From Hormoscilla sp. SP12CHS1 (GTDB taxonomy: Bacteria; Cyanobacteriota; Cyanobacteriia; Cyanobacteriales; Desertifilaceae): DNA of 35,550 nt. The stretch's first letter is position 1. Each line of letters begins with the position of its first letter. The position numbers were made by a program, and so were the translations under genes. Of the stretch, positions 22,494-31,125 are shown piece after piece. The stretch is taken from contig JACOMV010000027.1 in NCBI GenBank assembly GCA_014324065.1, positions 1 through 35,550 on the forward strand. The letters run 5' to 3'. The notes below the pieces were generated by a model. That model did not search any database. It was not told the DNA's origin and saw only the letters and a list, made by a program, of their open reading frames with translations.

Positions 22494-23312
22494 ATGTTAA
22501 AACATTATACCTCTGGTTCGGCATTAATTTTGGGCATTTTAGCAATCTTATTTGTCGCCTGTAGCCACAATGAAGTCACAGATGTCAGTAACAATGTCAG
22601 TTCAACACCAACAATGGATGGCGGTCCCGCACCCGTAGCCCCCCCCATACAGCCGCCAAGCACAAAAGCGCAGCCGGATTATTATCAGCGAGCCCGTCTC
22701 AAAGCTGACAGTGCTGTAAGTATTGGCCAATCTGCTCAATCTCCTGAGGATTGGCAGCTGGTGGCAAGTCGCTGGCAACAGGCGATCGCCCTCCTGCAAG
22801 CCATACCCCCAGATAGTCCCCAACGGACTCACGCCCTCACCAAAATAGCAGAATACCAGGGCCATCTTGCCCAGGCCCTGGAACAGGCCCAAAGCAACCG
22901 CCCCACCTCCTCGACATCAGTGGCCTTCGAGATAGTACCAGCACCTGCGGCAAGGACACCACGAGTTTTTCCCGCCAGAATCAAGCGTCGAATTGGTGGT
23001 ACGCCGGTAATAGATGTGCGTTTTAACGGCTCCCAGACCTTTGAGATGATTGTGGATACGGGAGCCAGTGGCGTTGCGCTCACTGAAGATATGGCCCGAG
23101 CGCTCGCTCTGGTGATTGTCGGGATAATTCAAGCTAATAAAGCTAGTGACAAGGAAGTCCAGTTTCCTGTCGGTTTTGTCCAGGAGATCGCCGTCGGCGG
23201 TGCTACTGTCCGGGATGTCCGAGTGGCGATCGCCCCCCAGCTGGACATCGGACTTCTCGGATATGACTTCTTCGGCAATTACGATATCATTATTCGCCGA
23301 GATGTGATATAA
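22494..23312 (+). CDS. Retropepsin-like aspartic protease, predicted lipoprotein
   Basis: From the internal ATG at 22494 the protein has a short basic start, a hydrophobic segment (SALILGILAILFVACS) and a lipobox-like FVAC, so it is probably a membrane-anchored lipoprotein. The upstream start at 22458 would add 12 residues. A proline-rich linker and a helical region with a repeated QA pattern follow. The C-terminal ~110 residues are a single-chain retropepsin-type domain: MIVDTGASGVALT carries the catalytic Asp-Thr-Gly, and the end has DIGLLGYDFFGNYDIII. The usual Gln/Leu-rich flap region is present (VQFPVGFVQEIAVGGATVRDV). One DTG per chain implies dimerisation. It is divergent from the kinase gene with a short shared promoter region. 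Substrate unknown. Confidence 0.85.
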   Translation: MLKHYTSGSALILGILAILFVACSHNEVTDVSNNVSSTPTMDGGPAPVAPPIQPPSTKAQPDYYQRARLKADSAVSIGQSAQSPEDWQLVASRWQQAIALLQAIPPDSPQRTHALTKIAEYQGHLAQALEQAQSNRPTSSTSVAFEIVPAPAARTPRVFPARIKRRIGGTPVIDVRFNGSQTFEMIVDTGASGVALTEDMARALALVIVGIIQANKASDKEVQFPVGFVQEIAVGGATVRDVRVAIAPQLDIGLLGYDFFGNYDIIIRRDVI

Positions 23313-23470
23313 TTTCATCTCCGCTGAATCATATTTATGTAGAAAATTTAAGATTAAGTTAAGTTTTATTGCAATAAGTGAACAAAATCAAAGGGAGAGA
23401 GCTAAGATGTAAAAGGTTGAGGCTGCTAATTGCTAATAGTTAATAGTTAATAGCAATTCGTAGACGCGAC

Positions 23471-23509
23471 GGTGCCTCCCGACTCCTAGGATCGGAAAAG
23501 GGAGACACC
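23471..23509. repeat. Hairpin before the PAS-GAF gene
   Basis: GGTGCCTCCC (23471-23480) and GGGAGACACC (23500-23509) pair with one mismatch around a 19-nt loop. It lies ~80 bp before the preferred start and could be a leader structure or a palindromic repeat. Just upstream, TAATAGT repeats three times (23434-23455). Confidence 0.45.
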
Positions 23510-23588
23510 TTCGATGGACGGCCATTATCAGTTATGGGCATCTTTTACAAACTCAAAGGTTAATAAACAGAGAGAGGCAGAATTAGTT

Positions 23589-25574
23589 ATGACTAGGTAT
23601 TTGTGTCCTTGTTGTTCGCAACCTCTCATTTTTCACATCAGCCACAAAAAAAAATTCTGGTATTGTATCAGCTGTCATCAAGAAATGCCAGCAATAGAAA
23701 ACCATGAGACAGAATTAACACTTCCGATTGAGTCAAAGTGGGTATTGCCAGATAAGCAAGAGCTGTACGATCGGATTATTGAAACCACAAAAGAGGGGAG
23801 TTTGCTTCTGGATCCAGAATGGAATACGGCTTTTGTGAATGGCAGGATGACAGAAATACTGGGCTACAGTGAGTCGGCAATGCAACGGATGCCGCTGTTG
23901 ATGTTGATAGATGAGGAATATCAACAGCAGGCATCCGAAAATCTACATAAATGTCGTCAAGGGCTGGATCGGGAAATGGAGTTGAAATTCAGCCACAGAG
24001 ATGGTTCGGAAGTATGGGCGAACCTGTATACTAATTCCATCTTTGATGCAGCGGATATATACGTAGGAGTGCTAGTAATAGTTACCAACATTACCGAGCA
24101 GAAAAGGGCGGCAGAGAAATTGCAAAAGCAACGTCGGCAGCAGCAATCCCTGAATTTTATAACTCAAGCCATCCGCAGTTCGATCGATTTAGAGACGATG
24201 TTTTCGGCAGCTGTATCGGAAATGCTCCAACTCCTGCAAGCTGACTACGTTCACATCTTCCAATATATATATGAACGTCAGCTATGGTTGAATGTGGTTG
24301 AGTCTCGCAGCCATCCAGCATTGCCCGCGACTCTGGGACGGGAAATTCATGCAGGGGCCCTCCCTGCTAAAATCAACAGTTTAGAAATTGTGCGCAGTGA
24401 TGATAACGGCATTGATGCAGACAAGCGGGCTGAAACTTTTACCGGAACTTGGTTGCTAGTACCGTTGCACTTGGGGGTATCAGTCTGGGGTGGGATAATT
24501 ATAGTCATGCCAAGTGAATCCTACAAGTGGCAAGAATCAGAGATTGAGTGGCTGCGTACTGTTGCCAACCAACTAGACATGGGCATCAACCAAGCCGTAT
24601 TATATCAACAGTTGGCAGCAGCTCACCAAGAATTAAAGTATTTGGCAGCCTTAGATGATATTCCCAAAAATGTCACTCTCACCTTGCGTTCCCAGGCGGA
24701 TCCTGGGTTGACACGCACCTGGGAGGATGGGGATACAAAAAAAAAGCCTGCGGGGTTGGAGAACATTACGACAGAAGGGCGCTCGGGTTCTTTTCTCCCT
24801 GAGCAATCATTATTAATGAGCTATGTTGCCTATTATCTGAGTCGGGGTAAAACTGTGCTCAGTCCCATGAGTGATGTCCTATCATTTGACGGGAAACTGT
24901 ACAATTACCAAGGATATCACGAGTATTTCCAGGATTTTTGGCAGCAACTCCAGCAGCGTCGCGACTTCCGCGAGCTTTATCTGGAAGCAGATAGTTATTG
25001 CTTCGGTGACTTTTTAGCTGGAAGTTGCACTGTGAGCGAGTGCGCCCGTTGTCAGCTGCCAATATCCATGTCAGCAGGTCATGTTGACAAGGTTCCTGGT
25101 TGTAATGGATTCTGTGGGGGTTTATTATCTCAAAAAGAGAATCAGAACTTGGAAGAGCAACCTTGCTTAACCTCCGTGCTTGCCATTGGGGCGCTACCGA
25201 ATGGCTCTAAAAACTTAGAGGAATTGTTCGCTCGCAACGGATTTGCAGTCACCTTTGTCAGTCAACCAGAAGAAATTATCTGGCAATCTTTACCTGATAC
25301 TATAGATCTGGTACTGATTCACGCGGAAGTTTCCCTTGTCGAGGGCAAAGCTTGGACTCAGAAACTGCGTCGTCACCCACAGCTAAACTCTACTCCCATT
25401 ATTGCTCTGAGTGCTGAAGCTGGGCATCCTCTGAGCTGGGTTGAGCGAGATCTCGGAGTGGAAGATTACCTGCTGACTCCTCTAGGGGGCGAGAGGCTAG
25501 CTGCTCATTTGCGCGGCTGTTCTCAATCCCAACTCAGCTTTGCTGGCACTGAGTTGCATTGGTTTCCGCGTTAG
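23589..25574 (+). CDS. Zn-ribbon/PAS/GAF sensor protein with degenerate receiver
   Basis: The preferred ATG at 23589 is preceded by AGAGAGG and starts MTRYLCPCCSQPL; the track start adds 25 poorly conserved residues from the repeat region. CPCC and CISC form a zinc ribbon found at the N-terminus of some cyanobacterial sensors. A PAS domain follows (LLLDPEWNTAFVNGRMTEILGYSESAM, with a PAC-like tail ending VIVTNITEQKR), then a GAF domain (LNFITQAIRSSIDLETMF). The middle-to-C-terminal region contains a helical segment with CTVSECARC and a Cys-rich CNGFCGG. The last ~110 residues resemble a response-regulator receiver (LTSVLAIGALPNGSKNLEELFA), but the phosphoacceptor position reads DLVLIHAEV with His in place of Asp, so it is probably not phosphorylated. 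No kinase or cyclase output domain is present. It probably acts by protein-protein contact. Confidence 0.85.
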   Translation: MTRYLCPCCSQPLIFHISHKKKFWYCISCHQEMPAIENHETELTLPIESKWVLPDKQELYDRIIETTKEGSLLLDPEWNTAFVNGRMTEILGYSESAMQRMPLLMLIDEEYQQQASENLHKCRQGLDREMELKFSHRDGSEVWANLYTNSIFDAADIYVGVLVIVTNITEQKRAAEKLQKQRRQQQSLNFITQAIRSSIDLETMFSAAVSEMLQLLQADYVHIFQYIYERQLWLNVVESRSHPALPATLGREIHAGALPAKINSLEIVRSDDNGIDADKRAETFTGTWLLVPLHLGVSVWGGIIIVMPSESYKWQESEIEWLRTVANQLDMGINQAVLYQQLAAAHQELKYLAALDDIPKNVTLTLRSQADPGLTRTWEDGDTKKKPAGLENITTEGRSGSFLPEQSLLMSYVAYYLSRGKTVLSPMSDVLSFDGKLYNYQGYHEYFQDFWQQLQQRRDFRELYLEADSYCFGDFLAGSCTVSECARCQLPISMSAGHVDKVPGCNGFCGGLLSQKENQNLEEQPCLTSVLAIGALPNGSKNLEELFARNGFAVTFVSQPEEIIWQSLPDTIDLVLIHAEVSLVEGKAWTQKLRRHPQLNSTPIIALSAEAGHPLSWVERDLGVEDYLLTPLGGERLAAHLRGCSQSQLSFAGTELHWFPR

Positions 25575-25588
25575 ATCGAAGGTTTGTA

Positions 25589-25608
25589 GTGAGGACTAAA
25601 GTCCTCAC
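25589..25608. repeat. Palindrome GTGAGGACT-AA-AGTCCTCAC
   Basis: A perfect 9-bp stem with a 2-nt loop lies directly after the sensor gene. It is part of a widespread ACTAAAGT-type palindrome family, with related AGCACTAAAGTGCT copies in the next repeat, and may also aid termination. Confidence 0.65.
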
Positions 25609-25692
25609 CGTGGGCGAGGTAAAAACTAAAGTCTGCTAGGCTCAGTTTGCCGCATCTCACTTTTGCTGCGACCAGATTTTGCCCAGAAACCA

Positions 25693-25830
25693 GGTTTTGA
25701 CAAAAAACCTGGTTTCTTACTACGAACGGCCTCCGAAGCACTAAAGTGCTTACTACGAACGGTTTTGACAAAAACCTGGTTTCTTACTACGAACGGCCTC
25801 CGAAGCACTAAAGTGCTTACTACGAACGGA
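25693..25830. repeat. Tandem 68-bp repeat, two copies
   Basis: The unit contains GGTTTTGACAAAAAACCTGG, TTCTTACTACGAACGGCCTC and the palindrome AAGCACTAAAGTGCTT. Copy 1 starts at 25693 and copy 2 at 25761; they differ by one A. The intergenic region 25575-25852 contains no gene and ends in CTTTTTTAC. Confidence 0.8.
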
Positions 25831-25852
25831 CTTTTTTACATATTTGCTACAT

Positions 25853-26602
25853 ATGAGAAAAACTCAGTTTAGCAAACCCCACGGGACAATTGTACTTGCC
25901 ATGAGCGCTGATGGCAAGATATCCGATGTAGGGCGATCGCCTGCTCGTTTCGGTTCAGCAGCAGACAAAGCCCATCTGGAAAAACAAATTGCGATGGCAG
26001 ATGGAGTATTATTTGGAGCGGGCACTCTCCGCGCCTATGGGACAACGATGCCCATTTCTAACCCCAAGCTATTGCAGCAACGAGAATCAGATGGCAAACC
26101 ACCCCAACCAGTGCAAATACTGGTATCTAGATCGGCTAATATTGACTCTTCTTTACGTTTTTTCCAGCAACCCGTCCCCCGCTGGTTATTAACAACCGCT
26201 GCTGGAGCCAAACATTACCATAGTGACCGAGATCGGCCCGACGTCACCAATAGTACAGGCTCTGAGTTTGAAAAGATTATCATTGCTAAAATGGGGCATC
26301 AAGGGATTGATTGGGTTGACGCTTTCCGTCAGTTAGCGCAGCTGGAGTTAAAACGTTTAGCAATTCTGGGAGGCGGCCAATTGGTCGCCTCACTGCTAGC
26401 TGCTGATGTGATTGATGAATTATGGCTGACAGTTTGTCCCTTAATTTTGGGTGGCGCAGCTGCACCCACTCCTGTGGAGGGTGCAGGATTGTTATCAGCG
26501 AAACATTTGCAGTTGTTATCTGTTGATACTATAGAACAGGAGGTATTTCTGCATTATAGCATTGTCCGACGATCGGGAAATACCTTGAATAGTTTAAGCT
26601 GA
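25853..26602 (+). CDS. RibD C-terminal domain (dihydrofolate-reductase-like) protein
   Basis: The protein matches the RibD-C/DHFR-like reductase fold: GTIVLAMSADGKISD at the N-terminus, VLFGAGTLRAYGTTMP in the middle, and LAILGGGQLVASLLAADVIDELWLTVCPLILG toward the end, with the glycine-rich nucleotide-binding segment intact. Stand-alone members reduce pyrimidine intermediates of riboflavin synthesis in some organisms, but the specific reaction cannot be fixed here because no deaminase partner or rib genes are present. The preferred start is ATG at 25853 (MRKTQFSKPHG); the track start nine bases earlier is also possible. It follows a tandem repeat and precedes the FemAB-like gene by ~150 bp; that gap includes a CGATCGATCG run but no gene. 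Confidence 0.88.
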   Translation: MRKTQFSKPHGTIVLAMSADGKISDVGRSPARFGSAADKAHLEKQIAMADGVLFGAGTLRAYGTTMPISNPKLLQQRESDGKPPQPVQILVSRSANIDSSLRFFQQPVPRWLLTTAAGAKHYHSDRDRPDVTNSTGSEFEKIIIAKMGHQGIDWVDAFRQLAQLELKRLAILGGGQLVASLLAADVIDELWLTVCPLILGGAAAPTPVEGAGLLSAKHLQLLSVDTIEQEVFLHYSIVRRSGNTLNSLS

Positions 26603-26756
26603 AATTGGGAGCATGTCAATTTCTCAGTATTTTTGCTCTCAAACTGCATTACCTGCTCTTAGGTCAACTAACCACTGCTGACATGCTTTCCTGAAATTAG
26701 CTTGCCTTTTTCTCACGATCGATCGATTGTTCAAGTTTTTCTCCCAGAGAGTCCCT

Positions 26757-27935
26757 ATGGTCAAACAAATCTCGCCTCAAATTAGAGTTACTTGGATTGA
26801 CAAAATTGCCGAAATCCCCCAAGCTGAGTGGGATAGGCTAGCCCAACCCCTGAAGACGCCGTTTTTTGAATGGGATTGGTTGCACAATCTGGAAGCGTCT
26901 GGTTGTGCGGTGGCACGGGCGGGTTGGCAACCCTGCCATTTGACCCTGTGGCGGGATAAACAACTTATAGCAGCCGCGCCGCTTTATGTCAAGAGTCACA
27001 GCTATGGAGAATTTGTGTTTGACCACCAATGGGCAGATTTAGCCTATCGGTTGGGGATTGAATATTACCCGAAACTGCTAGGAATGAGTCCCTTTACCCC
27101 GGCGGTGGGCTATCGGTTTTTGATTGCCGATGGAGAAGATGAAGATGAACTTACGGAGTTGATGGTAGCAGCGATCGACCATTTTTGCGATAGCCACAAC
27201 ATTTCTGGCTGTAACTTTCTCTATGTCGATCCCGAATGGCGATCGCGCCTCGAAGGCCACGACTTTTCCAGCTGGCTGCACCACAACAGTATTTGGCAAA
27301 ATCAAGGCTTTCAGACCTTTGATGATTATTTAGGCATGTTCAATGCCAATCAGCGCCGGAATATCAAACGGGAACGGAAAGCCTTATCAAAATCAGGTTT
27401 AGAGATGAAAATGCACGCGGGCGATGATATTCCTCACTCCCTGCTTCTCTTAATGTACGATTTTTACAGCCACCATTGCGATCGGTTTGGCTGGTGGGGA
27501 AGCAAGTATTTAACTAAGGAATTCTTTGAGGCATTATATCACAATTATCGCCATCGAGTATTACTGGCCGCCGCCCACCGGGAAGGGGACGATCGCCATC
27601 CGATGGGGATGTCTTTTTGCATCACCAAGGGCGATCGTTTGTACGGGCGCTATTGGGGCAGTTTTTCCGAATACGACTGCCTGCATTTTAACGCTTGCTA
27701 TTACTCTCCCATTGATTGGGCGATCGCTCAGGGCATCCAAATGTTTGACCCCGGTGCGGGCGGGGGTCACAAAAAGCGTCGCGGCTTTCCCGCCACCCCC
27801 CATCATAGCTTGCACCGCTTTTATAATCAACGTCTGATGCAAATTCTGCGTACCCACATCGCCCAAATTAATGAAATGGAACGGGAACAAATTGAGGCTA
27901 TTAACCAAGAATTGCCCTTTAGTAAACGGGAGTGA
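26757..27935 (+). CDS. FemAB/GNAT-like protein (DUF482 family)
   Basis: The ~392-residue protein from ATG 26757 (MVKQISPQIRVTWIDK) resembles the DUF482/FemAB-like acyltransferase-superfamily proteins. Conserved segments are PFFEWDWLHNLEASGC, CNFLYVDPEW, FNANQRRNIKRERKALSKSG, RFGWWGSKYLTKEFFEAL and a C-terminal GAGGGHKKRRGF. Family members are annotated as peptidoglycan-biosynthesis or GNAT-like enzymes, but the natural substrate is not established. The track start (TTG 26727) adds ten residues without clear support; AGAGAG precedes the chosen ATG. The gene ends only two bases before the left end of TIR element C, suggesting the element inserted just past the stop codon. Confidence 0.85.
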   Translation: MVKQISPQIRVTWIDKIAEIPQAEWDRLAQPLKTPFFEWDWLHNLEASGCAVARAGWQPCHLTLWRDKQLIAAAPLYVKSHSYGEFVFDHQWADLAYRLGIEYYPKLLGMSPFTPAVGYRFLIADGEDEDELTELMVAAIDHFCDSHNISGCNFLYVDPEWRSRLEGHDFSSWLHHNSIWQNQGFQTFDDYLGMFNANQRRNIKRERKALSKSGLEMKMHAGDDIPHSLLLLMYDFYSHHCDRFGWWGSKYLTKEFFEALYHNYRHRVLLAAAHREGDDRHPMGMSFCITKGDRLYGRYWGSFSEYDCLHFNACYYSPIDWAIAQGIQMFDPGAGGGHKKRRGFPATPHHSLHRFYNQRLMQILRTHIAQINEMEREQIEAINQELPFSKRE

Positions 27936-27937
27936 AT

Positions 27938-28269
27938 GGGTGTGGTATTGGGCCCGTTGGTACTCGGTCTCGTAGCCCGATTTTTCCGGAACGGTACCCT
28001 AAAGGGCCCGGCTACTCGAACCAAGTGACCGCACCCGACCGAACCCTAAAGGGCCCGGCTACATGAACTTGCGCCCGCCTGCGCGGGCTATATTACATGC
28101 ATCTGGGCAGCGGAGGGTTCCCGGAGCGTGCAACCCAGCTATCAACTTTTTCCGGAACGGTGGAGGATAATTGATCAATTATGACATCACGAGAGTTAAG
28201 AGTAGGGTGGGCACCGCCCACCATTCGCGGGTCTGGGCAACAACCACTAACTGACGCATGACCACACCC
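27938..28269. mobile_element. TIR element copy C, composite of repeats
   Basis: The element is bounded by GGGTGTGGT (27938) and TGACCACACCC (28259-28269). Its left side (GCCCGTTGGTACTCGG) matches copy A and its right side (GGGTGGGCACC, ATTCGCGGGTCTGGGCAACA) matches copy B, tying the three together. It contains two DFSGTV-type cores (27977-27995 and 28147-28161), two CCCTAAAGGG modules (27997-28016 and 28041-28065) and a GC-rich module (28108-28133). Flanks share GGAGT on both sides, possibly a decayed duplication. No ORF. Confidence 0.6.
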
Positions 28270-28357
28270 GGAGTTTTAGCAGGATTTGCAGAGGACAGAG
28301 GATTATAGATAGTAAATAATTGGGATGTAAATTTTGTTTAAGCAGGAGGGGATGATA

Positions 28358-29668
28358 ATGAGTAAGCATAAATTAGCGATCGACAATATTCAAGTGCCAG
28401 AAGGTTATCAAAAAACTGAGGTTGGGGTGATTCCTGAAGATTGGGATGTGCAGGCTTTGTCAGAAATGTGCGTAAAAATTCAGGATGGAACACATTTTTC
28501 TCCATCATTAGGAGGTAATGATTATCTTTACATTACATCAAAGAATCTTGGACGCGAGGCATTAAAGATTTCTAATGCTGAAAGAATTGATGCAATTCAG
28601 CACAGGGCGATCTATAGTCGTTGTGACGTAAGGAAAGGCGATCTTCTCCTAACAAAGGATGGAGTAAATACCGGAGATGCTGCATTAAATCACTTAAATG
28701 AAGAATTTAGTCTATTATCGAGCGTAGCATTTCTAAGATTCAATACTAAGAAATATGATCCAAGTTACTTCCTGCAACAAATTTTGTCGTCAGATGGTCA
28801 GAATCGCATTAAAGAGCTAATGTCTGGCAATGCAATTACTCGTCTCACGCTTGAGAAAATTCGTAGGATTCAGTTTTCAGTTCCACCATTAAAAGAACAA
28901 CGCGCGATCGCCCAAACCCTATCGGACGTAGATGGCCTGATTGCAGCACTGGATAAGCTGATCGCCAAAAAGCGCAACATCAAAACCGCCACCATGCAAG
29001 AACTCCTCATCGGGAAGAAACGCCTGCCGGGGTTTCATGGTGAGTGGGAAATGAAGCTATTGGGAGAAATGGGAGTAACATACGGTGGACTTAATGGAAA
29101 AACAAAAGCAGACTTCGGTACTGGCTCCTCTCAGTATATTCCTTTCCTAAATATCATTAATAACGTTGTTGTAGATCCTGACGATATTAAAACAGTAAAA
29201 GTATCTATTTCCGAGAATCAAAACAAAGTAAAAATGGGCGATCTTTTTTTTAAAGGCTCGTCAGAGACTCCTGAAAAGGTTGGAATGTGTGCAGTGCTAC
29301 TGACAACAATTAATCATGTATATTTAAACAGTTTTTGCTTTGGATTTAGACTTCACGATGACCTTGAAGCTGATGGGCTGTTTTTAGCTTATTTTTTTAG
29401 GAGTAATGAAGGGCGTAAGCTTTTGTATACCTTGGCACAAGGTACAACTAGATACAACCTATCTAAAACAAATTTTATGAAACTAAAGTTGAAAATTCCG
29501 ACACCGCAAGAACAACGCGCGATCGCAACGATCCTGTCGGACATGGATGCGGAAATAGCGGCATTAGAAAAGCGCCGGGCCAAAACCAAAGCCATGAAAC
29601 AAGGTATGATGCAGGAACTCTTAACCGGAAAAACCCGACTCATCAATCCAAACAATCCTTGTAATTAA
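28358..29668 (+). CDS. hsdS: Type I restriction-modification specificity subunit
   Basis: HsdS chooses the DNA target of a type I restriction-modification complex and bridges HsdM and HsdR. The two-fold architecture is clear: TRD1 (~residues 30-180) followed by the conserved helical region EQRAIAQTLSDVDGLIAALD, then TRD2 (~235-385) followed by EQRAIATILSDMDAEIAALE. The two conserved regions share near-identical DNA around GAACAACGCGCGATCGC. ATG at 28358 sits 8 nt after AGGAGGGG; earlier ATGs would be too close. Neither hsdM nor hsdR is in the window: upstream is a TIR element, downstream a decayed nuclease-family gene. It is thus an orphan specificity subunit that could exchange specificity with a system elsewhere. 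Confidence 0.94.
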   Translation: MSKHKLAIDNIQVPEGYQKTEVGVIPEDWDVQALSEMCVKIQDGTHFSPSLGGNDYLYITSKNLGREALKISNAERIDAIQHRAIYSRCDVRKGDLLLTKDGVNTGDAALNHLNEEFSLLSSVAFLRFNTKKYDPSYFLQQILSSDGQNRIKELMSGNAITRLTLEKIRRIQFSVPPLKEQRAIAQTLSDVDGLIAALDKLIAKKRNIKTATMQELLIGKKRLPGFHGEWEMKLLGEMGVTYGGLNGKTKADFGTGSSQYIPFLNIINNVVVDPDDIKTVKVSISENQNKVKMGDLFFKGSSETPEKVGMCAVLLTTINHVYLNSFCFGFRLHDDLEADGLFLAYFFRSNEGRKLLYTLAQGTTRYNLSKTNFMKLKLKIPTPQEQRAIATILSDMDAEIAALEKRRAKTKAMKQGMMQELLTGKTRLINPNNPCN

Positions 29669-29705
29669 GCCCCTGCGCAGCGGAAGGGGCCTGGAGCGTG
29701 GGCTT

Positions 29706-30406
29706 TGTTATGGTATATTTTTGCCAGATTCTGAAGAGGCTGACAAACTCATCTACTTTCTCGAAGTCCAATTTCAGCCCAATGAGGATTTCTACTGGCG
29801 TTTTTTTACGGAAATCTTCGCATACATTGGTCAATACAAACCGAAAAACGATTGGTTGGCAGTAGCAGTATTTGTCACCCGAAATTTAGATCCAGGACTG
29901 CCAACAGCTTATCGTTCCCGAACAGTCAGCAATTGAAGTGCGTGTATTTGTCGGAGTTGTCCAAACCATCAGATCCATCCCTGGGTTTGGGGATAATCCA
30001 GTTGGCCCTAGGGTCGGAGTCCGAGGCAGTTACACAAACTAATCGACTGATGCTTAAAGCACGGCAGTCAGTTGACGATGTAGCCTTCCAGCGGAAGGTT
30101 ATAGAATTGATAGAAAGCACACTGGTCTATAAGTTTACCAAGTTGAGTCGGGAGGAGATTGAAGCTATGTTCGCGTTGAGTGACTTAAAACAGACGAAGG
30201 TTTATCAAGAAGGCAAGGAAGAAGGCAAGAAAGAAGGCAAGCTAGAAGGCAAGCTAGAAGGCAAGCTGGAAGGAGTACCTGGGTTCTTAGCACTTGGGTT
30301 GACTGTAGAACAAATCGCCAGGACGTTAGGTTTGGATGTTGAGGTCGTTCAGCAGGCCGCTGTCCCTGCTGAAAAGCCCCCAAAACAGTCAGAAACTGAG
30401 AGTTAG
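29706..30406 (+). pseudogene. DUF2887 (Rpn-like nuclease family), truncated and frameshifted
   Basis: Conserved segments of the cyanobacterial DUF2887 family (PD-(D/E)XK/Rpn-like) are present in two frames. IYFLEVQFQPNEDFYWRFF and AYIGQYKPKNDW lie in the frame of 29721, and CVYLSELSKPSDPSLGLGI onward lies in the frame of 29852, up to the stop at 30406. The switch occurs around TATCGTTCCCGAACAG and fits a one-base deletion. About 45 N-terminal residues are missing; their place is taken by the GC-rich dispersed repeat at 29675-29700, suggesting a deletion at the repeat. The C-terminal EGKEEGKKEGKLEGK linker is a coding minisatellite of 12-bp units. LTVEQIARTLGLDVEVVQQA is the usual family end. 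Probably inactive. Confidence 0.8.
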
Positions 30407-30711
30407 AAATCGCTTTTAGCTCTGGTCAGGGTTGGGGGATTTTGTAGCCTGCGCGGGCGAAGTTAAGTCTAGCCCTACGCCGTGTCTCCTGGGAGATCGA
30501 TGTTTCCCGGGAAACATCCTAGTCACACTTCATAGCAGACACGGCCCCCTAGTTCCCACGGCTCTGCCTGGGAACGGGTGACGGCGCGGTACTTCAGATC
30601 GATGCTAGACCCGAAAGAAAACAGGTTCTTGAGAGAAATGCGATCGCCCGCCCTGGCCTGGACTAGAATAAAATCACATCACAAGGTTAATCGCGAGCGA
30701 AATTATCTCTC
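30407..30711. other. Intergenic palindromes; no gene
   Basis: GATGTTTCCCGGGAAACATC (30499-30518) is a perfect 20-bp palindrome. TTCCCACGGCTCTGCCTGGGAA (~30555-30576) is a hairpin whose sibling, TTCCCACGGCGAAGCCTGGGA, lies at ~34454. No ORF is credible here. A promoter for the next gene may lie in 30640-30711, but no box is distinctive. Confidence 0.6.
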
Positions 30712-31095
30712 ATGAATCAAATTGCCCAAGACATTGCCGCCATTGATGACAAACTCTCCAAGCGTGACCTCGCCCTCGATAATGGCGGATACTTCATTAT
30801 CTACCTGGATCGAGAGGCGAAGTTAATTTGTGCCAAACATTTCACTCATGCGATCGACTCTCGGGGTAGGGCTGTAGATCCAGAAACGGGCAAGGTTATC
30901 CCCGCACGGGGTAAGGTGGAACGCACCGCCGAAACCCTGTATACTGCCAGAACCGCCAAAGAATTATGTGTAAAAATTTTTGAAGAAGCCCAGCCTTGCC
31001 CCGTGACCCTATTAGATCACGCGGCGTATCTGGGACGAGAATTCATCAGGGCGGAACTAGCTCTGATCTCCGGACAAGAGTACGTTCAGGACTAG
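30712..31095 (+). CDS. DUF4346-like cyanobacterial protein
   Basis: This 127-residue protein has a pattern I associate with DUF4346 (a cyanobacterial domain also found fused to pterin-related proteins): GYFIIYLDREAKLICAKHFT, DPETGKVIPARG, TAKELCVKIFEEAQPCPVTLLDHAAYLGREF and a terminal GQEYVQD. It has no signal peptide or membrane segment, and the length is typical of the stand-alone form. The function is not established; the conserved Cys (KLICAKH, ELCVK, PCPV) and His residues could bind metal, which is inference only. The gene converges with the TPM gene, separated by a short hairpin. Confidence 0.75.
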   Translation: MNQIAQDIAAIDDKLSKRDLALDNGGYFIIYLDREAKLICAKHFTHAIDSRGRAVDPETGKVIPARGKVERTAETLYTARTAKELCVKIFEEAQPCPVTLLDHAAYLGREFIRAELALISGQEYVQD

Positions 31096-31097
31096 AA

Positions 31098-31121
31098 TAG
31101 TTCATGGCAAGCAATGAACTA
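31098..31121. terminator. Bidirectional hairpin between converging genes
   Basis: TAGTTCAT (31098-31105) pairs perfectly with ATGAACTA (31114-31121) around an 8-nt loop. It lies exactly between the stops of the DUF4346 and TPM genes, a plausible shared terminator, although T-runs are short. Confidence 0.45.
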
Positions 31122-31125
31122 GCCA

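Noticed and set aside
25693-25830. Possible CRISPR array
   Set aside because: Only two units, no unique spacers between repeats, no cas genes; it is a tandem repeat.
25571-25872. Three short overlapping ORFs in the tandem repeat
   Set aside because: They only translate the 68-bp palindromic repeat; no start signals or protein-like composition.
30165-30383. Minus-strand ORF with an ACLLACLL repeat
   Set aside because: It is the antisense reading of the EGK-rich minisatellite in the DUF2887 gene.
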